Positions 59,098 to 64,000 of a stretch of 64,000 nucleotides of DNA are shown here, piece by piece. This DNA is from Ehretia macrophylla. Lineage: Eukaryota; Streptophyta; Magnoliopsida; Boraginales; Ehretiaceae. The translations under genes were made by a program, and so were the position numbers. Under the pieces are notes generated by a model. It worked only from the letters and a program-made list of their open reading frames with translations. It did no database searches and was not told the DNA's origin. Numbering within the stretch: position 1 is the first letter of the stretch; the number at the start of each line of letters is the position of its first letter. Location: the NCBI GenBank assembly GCA_037974665.1, contig CM075780.1, positions 7,315,768 through 7,379,767 on the forward strand, read 5' to 3'.

Positions 59098-59979
59098 GCA
59101 GCCACCTTTAGAGTCCTATACGTATCAAACCGTATCATTTTTACTATGTGTTTAAGTGCTCTCGCTTGGCTCCTAGAGGACCTCGGAGAGGAAATACGGG
59201 TAAATGTGTTCATTTATAATTATGTTATGTTATGTACTTACTTATTCTATTTGACATCTTTTCAAAGGGTTTTCATAAGATTAACCGGAAAAGAGTTTCA
59301 AAACGTTATCTCTCGTTTCCCCCTCGCTGAGTTCATAAGGACCCACCCTCTTTTATCATCACAGATGAAGTATATTTGGAATAGGTACCCGAAGAAAATG
59401 TGCTAGTTGATGAACCTTTGGAATGAATGTGTACATTGCGTGCTTTTCGTGAACATGATTGTTATTAGGGATGTTGTGTTTGTTTGCAGACTATTTATTT
59501 TGTTGATGTAAATGACCCCGTTGTAATTTGGGTCTAATTTTGGCTTGTACTGATTATAACCAGACTAACTCTTTTGGTGGTTTGCTATTGCTATTTTGAT
59601 TTTGTAACTTTCATAGGCTAAAGGGTAACAGGTGCTTGCGTAATAAGAATCGATGAATAAACGGGACATAGTTATCATGTTAGGCTTATTAAACAATCGA
59701 GACTTTCAAGATAGACTAGTAGGCATATCGGTTGATGACAAAATAGGAGTCCTCAATGGGATTGGATTAATGATTGGAATAATTGAGGCGTTTAGAAATT
59801 AGGTCAAACTAAATGGTCCTAATTACAGCCGTTATGCTATCGGTTTTCTGAAAAAACATTTGGAGTTCTAGGCCAACGTTAAGTGTTAAATCATAACAAA
59901 CGGTTAAGTATGTGAATTGGCATAAAGGAATTAGGTCATACCCTAGTCTAGCCTCTATAGGTTGGGTTGGGGTGTGACA
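59098..59979 (+). repeat. 5'-truncated 5' LTR fused to 5S spacer
   Basis: About 33 bases of unassigned sequence (59098-59130) separate the 5S spacer from clear LTR homology beginning CCGTATCATTTTTACTATG. Only the last ~850 bases of the LTR remain. The 63-nt frame (59364-59426) keeps its length and TGA but has an internal TAG. It ends GGTGTGACA. Confidence 0.87.
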
Positions 59980-62688
59980 CCTATATTAGAATGGTATCAG
60001 AGCTTAGTTTGCTAACTAGGCATTAGTCGGGTTCAACTCTCGGACCGTAGGTAGAAGCCCTAAGATAATTATGATGTCCTGTTTATATGTGTTAATGTGT
60101 GCTAATGTGCTTTAATTGCTTTGACCATTGAATATTATGTGCTTTTGTGGACCATATGTATTATGTGTCATGCACACCAACACATTAGTGCCCTCCGTAA
60201 TGCATACATACTTTTATACTCCTTCTTGGATACATGTGTAGGTTACATAATCATGAATGATTATTTATACACATAGATAGTTAAGATTAGGACTTCCAGG
60301 GAATTGAATTTATGCAGGAAGAACGAAAAGGCTCGGTTAGAGGTTTGTCATATCTTCAGAGGTACTCGATGGATCGTATGTATTATTGGATATGCATATA
60401 TATAAAATGAATAGCACATGTATAATTGTTGAGGTAAAGTTATCTCCTTATCTTTGGAATACCCATGCTTGTGATTAAGTTGTCAATTTTATAGCTATAA
60501 AGTTCTTGACTCTGTTAAACCGTTATTCTAATTGTGGTTCAAGTATAATGGTTAAAGATATACAACTTTCCTTAATATATAAGAGTATACTATTAAATAT
60601 GTAGAGTAGTATATATTCTCATGTGCTGATAGTGGAAGTTGACTTGGAGGTTTCTTTGAATCCATTTCTCACACCTTAAAATTGGCTTGATAGACTATCT
60701 AAGAAGTTAGCAATATACTCGTACGATTGAATCCTTACTTGATTGGAATTAAGCATTGATGAATCTGATATAGTGTATACTAGCGAGTTTCAAATTCACT
60801 AAATGTTGAGATCATGACCTAGAAATTAAGAGATGAATTCGTGGAAGTTGACTATAGTTACTTTTAGGGGTTAGATTATTAAGACATGGATAATATATTT
60901 AAGTGACTTAACAATGGATAACCTCAAGACATGTAGGCAACTCTGGAGACTGAGTTTAACAAGGTTGATGATTCTTTAGTATAACAAGATATAGGGATGT
61001 TGGAATCGAGGAATTCATGTAGCTAGAACTTGTGTTCGAAAGACTACACCTAAAATGCTAGGTCGAATAGAAGTGTAAGGTATTGAATTTTGTATTAGAT
61101 GACTAACGATGCTAAAGGTCCTAAGTTGGATATTAGCGATATTAAGAATCATGGTATTAATTTCGTGCCCCCTCAGATTTAGTTGTGATTATGCAAAGCA
61201 AGTCATTCTACACACTTGTTATTTGAATACCCTAGAGGATGTTAAGAAGTATATATATATCCCTAAGTAATACCGATGGACCTAGTATATAAACTATAGA
61301 AGTGAGATTAAAACATCTGGCTACAAAGTGGAGTCATTAAGATATGGTTAGTAATCCTAAATAGCTAATAGTGAATATGCATGATGATTCATGGTAAACC
61401 CTAGGACCTAAGGTCGATGAGACTTGATGCTCTTAGCTAGTTGAACATGTAAATAAAGAGAGTAAGATAGAGATAAACTAGAGTCATGATGACCCAAGAG
61501 ACTGTTGTTAGACAACAGTATTTAAGTGCACCGTTTCACATCTAAAGACTAGATGTTGGTAGACTTTGAATCGTGGTCATTGAACAGAGGGTGGATCTTG
61601 TAGTGATAGTTAAATGAGCGGTTGATTACTTTTGAAGTTCTATTTGATTATATTGAAAGATGCCTTGTGGTTATAATTCTTAGGTTGACATAGCCTTGAA
61701 GTTATTTCGTGTGACAAGCTACTTGGATTAGTATGGTAAGTATCTTATGAGCTAGATCATTTCGGTAACCATTTATAGTCCTAGGATTGTTGTTGTACGG
61801 CCGGTAACCTAATGGAGCATTGGTATCACTTACATGGCTATGAACCTAGCTTAGTAACACTAATGTTGAAGATATATTGGCAGGTGTTAAGTGTTCGAAG
61901 GAATGACTAGGTCGTTAAGTGAGTAGGACCATTGTCTTCTTACGTATGATGTAACCTTAGAGTTTGAGTTTAACGAATCTCAACGGTCTTTCTCTTTGAT
62001 TACGAGCGTGAAGGTTAATGAAGCTGGGAAAAGAGGTTAGTGAATAGGCGCCTATAACCGGGAGACTAGTCACTAGAAGATTTGTTAATCTAATGTACCT
62101 ACGAGATAAGAAGGCCTATGATATTATCAATAGATAACGATTTGAGATGGATTAGTTTGCTTGGTGAGTTCTTCCTGAATAGGGTCGTATTGTGGAAATA
62201 ATCTATAACATGTGTATGTCCTACGTGTTAACAATTTTGAAGCTAGTTGGTAGGATATATAAATCGGATATAGACCTATCATCTTGAAATTGGTGTATGC
62301 CACCATAAGATCGTGGTATTATTGTGATATTCCTTTTGAGGTATGAATGCAAGATTGACACGACATAAGTCATGATTTTGGAGTTATAGTTATATTGTTA
62401 GAATACCAATGCAACTTTGATTACTATGTTTGGAGATTCTAATCTTAGTTAATGAACTCAACCTTAAGATCAATTGGAGAAATAGTCGTTCAAAGGAACA
62501 ACTATAGATGTAGGAGTCACACCGAATTAAATGATTGGAGAAAGCCAGGAAGTGAATTGGTTATGGTAAGAGAGATCATAGAGCAAAGGATGACCCAGAG
62601 TGGAAAATAACAATGGTCGAAGTCCACCTAAATGATCTCAATAGGTAAGAATGAATTTTGGGACGAAATTCTTTTAAGGAAGGGAGGA
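59980..62688 (+). other. Non-coding interior of the right LARD-like element
   Basis: 2709 bp, collinear with the left copy except for small indels and a missing ~0.2-kb block at about 61955. No domain or long frame is seen. The final part is GAATTTTG-GGA-CGAAATTC (62653-62671) and the purine tract AAGGAAGGGAGGA (62676-62688). Confidence 0.87.
59992..60003 (+). other. Primer-binding site of the right LARD-like element
   Basis: TGGTATCAGAGC, 12 bases after the LTR end. Confidence 0.93.
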
Positions 62689-64000
62689 TGTGAGGCCCGA
62701 CCTCGAGTAACGTGTCTTACCTCAATTTGCGTGCCTTAGACCCAAAATTATATGATCAAACTTGGATTACGTGCCATGTCTCAATTTTCGTGCATGCCTC
62801 GCCATACGTGCCTTGACCTAGAATTGTGTGCCCTGATCTCGATTTATATGTGTTACCTCATTTCGTGTGCCCTAACCTTGAATTACGTGTCTTAACCTAG
62901 GTTTAAGAGTTGTACCTTGATTTACGTGCATTGTATTGAATTACGTGCCTTGCATTGGTTTATGTGCATTATCTAGGATTGCGTACATTCGCATTGGAAT
63001 CCGTGCATTTATCTTGAAGTACATGCTTACCTCGTAGTTTGTGTCTACCCCATGATTCATGTCCCGTATTGATTTATGCGCGTGCCTCGTAGTGCGTACC
63101 CTAAACCTCGAACTGCATGCCTACATGCTAACCTAGAAAGATTCCTGCACAAAGCACAAGACAATAAAATAATTCTACACAATCCACTAGCAATATTCTA
63201 ATATTAATTCAAATTCTCTACAAAATCCACTAACAATAAACAATTTTATCTACACAAACACCTAAACATTCTTTATTCTTTATTCTTATTCTAAAACTCA
63301 TGCACCTCAAATACCACAATCAACCTACAATAAATAAATCTTAAAACACAACAAAAACTCAGAATTTCGAGCTCACTTGGCCGACCATGTGTAGGCAATG
63401 TGACTAGCCTTGCATAATTTCAAATATTCCTAGACAATCTATGACACAAACACAAGACACAATGCAAAAAAAAAAAAACTCCTAAGCACCCTACCCAAGC
63501 TACCCTATCTCGGCCAACACACCAAGCATGCTCCTCACAGTTCAAAATTGCACAATTGTCTAAGCAAAATCAGATTTGAAAGGCTCAAGGCCGACACACA
63601 CACACAAGCTACACTCAACATGCTTCAATCATCATTTTCCTCTCAAAAACTCTCTCAACTCTCCCATTCTCTCTCCATTTTCGACCAAGGCTGCCCTTTG
63701 AGCTCCCAAGACTCCTAACAAGCTCTCAAGGACTCTTTAAGACTCTCCCAAGCTCGGCCATAGACAATCTATGACACAAACACAAGACACAATGCAAAAA
63801 AAAAACTCCTAAGCACCCCACCCAAGCTACCCTATCTTGGCCAACACACCAAGCATGCTCCTCACAGTTCAAAATTGCACAATTGTCTAAGCAAAATCAG
63901 ATTTGAAAGGCTCAAGGCCGACACACACACACAAGCTACACTCAACATGCTTCAATCATCATTTTCCTCTCAAAAACTCTCTCAACTCTCCCATTCTCTC
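62689..64000 (+). repeat. 3' LTR of the right element, cut by the window end
   Basis: Starts TGTGAGGCCCGACC, with many TTACGTGCC-type motifs in the first 450 bases as in the left LTR. It contains the 330-bp tandem duplication listed separately. No gene is seen. Confidence 0.92.
63431..64000. repeat. 330-bp tandem duplication inside the LTR
   Basis: TAGACAATCTATGACACAAA at 63431 recurs at 63761, and the following bases match closely to the window end, including an A-run of different length and an ACACACAC run. The first unit is 63431-63760; the second is cut by the window end. Confidence 0.93.

Larger units (their letters stand above)
59098..64000 (+). mobile_element. Second copy of the LARD-like element, both ends incomplete
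   Basis: A truncated 5' LTR, PBS, 2.7-kb interior, polypurine tract and the first 1.3 kb of the 3' LTR (the rest lies beyond the window). The interior is collinear with 88-2981. No coding capacity is seen. Confidence 0.9.

Overview
The window looks like heterochromatic nuclear DNA of a flowering plant. It is a tandem 5S ribosomal DNA array, in units of about 680 bp, heavily invaded by long-LTR Ty3/gypsy retrotransposons. The organism is inferred from three things: the plant-type 5S rRNA sequence, the initiator-Met-tRNA primer-binding sites, and pol proteins ending in a plant Tekay-type chromodomain. I cannot name the species. I see no ordinary host protein gene.

Layout. (1) 1-6478: right part of a non-coding LTR element (LARD-like, + strand), with the end of its 5' LTR, a 2.9-kb interior without coding, and a complete 3.5-kb 3' LTR that ends inside a 5S gene. 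(2) 6479-11359: 5S array with one broken and seven full-length copies. (3) 11360-47530: a 36-kb chain LTR1-A-LTR2-B-LTR3-C-LTR4 made of three defective Tekay-type gag-pol interiors that share four ~3.59-kb LTRs. LTR1 is itself split by a 7.46-kb non-coding LTR element on the minus strand (13621-21081, target duplication CCGTT). (4) 47536-48249: the rest of the 5S unit that the chain interrupted, plus one more 5S gene. (5) 48250-51754: a minus-strand solo LTR, truncated at one end. (6) 51755-59097: 5S array with ten full-length copies and one truncated copy. (7) 59098-64000: a second copy of the non-coding element of part 1, with a truncated 5' LTR, a 2.7-kb interior and the start of its 3' LTR, which carries a 330-bp tandem duplication.

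How the parts fit. The 5S arrays on both sides of the 36-kb chain have the same orientation. The two halves of the interrupted unit add up to 679 bp, exactly one repeat, with a near-perfect 5-bp target duplication (CGGTA/CTGTA). The whole chain is therefore one insertion that later expanded between LTRs. All gag-pol copies are broken by frameshifts and by stops that are mostly C-to-T changes. Most 5S copies also carry many C-to-T and G-to-A changes. Both patterns are what long-term cytosine methylation would leave. The non-coding elements keep PBS, polypurine tract and LTR ends of the same type as the coding family, so they were probably mobilised by its proteins.

Most noteworthy: the shared-LTR chain and its reciprocal pattern of shared frameshifts; an acidic short reading frame of constant 63-nt length in seven LTRs, with an ATG-bearing relative in a different LTR family; an LTR hairpin with a compensatory change; a palindrome just upstream of the polypurine tract in all coding and non-coding elements; and a second 5S sequence class scattered through the right array.
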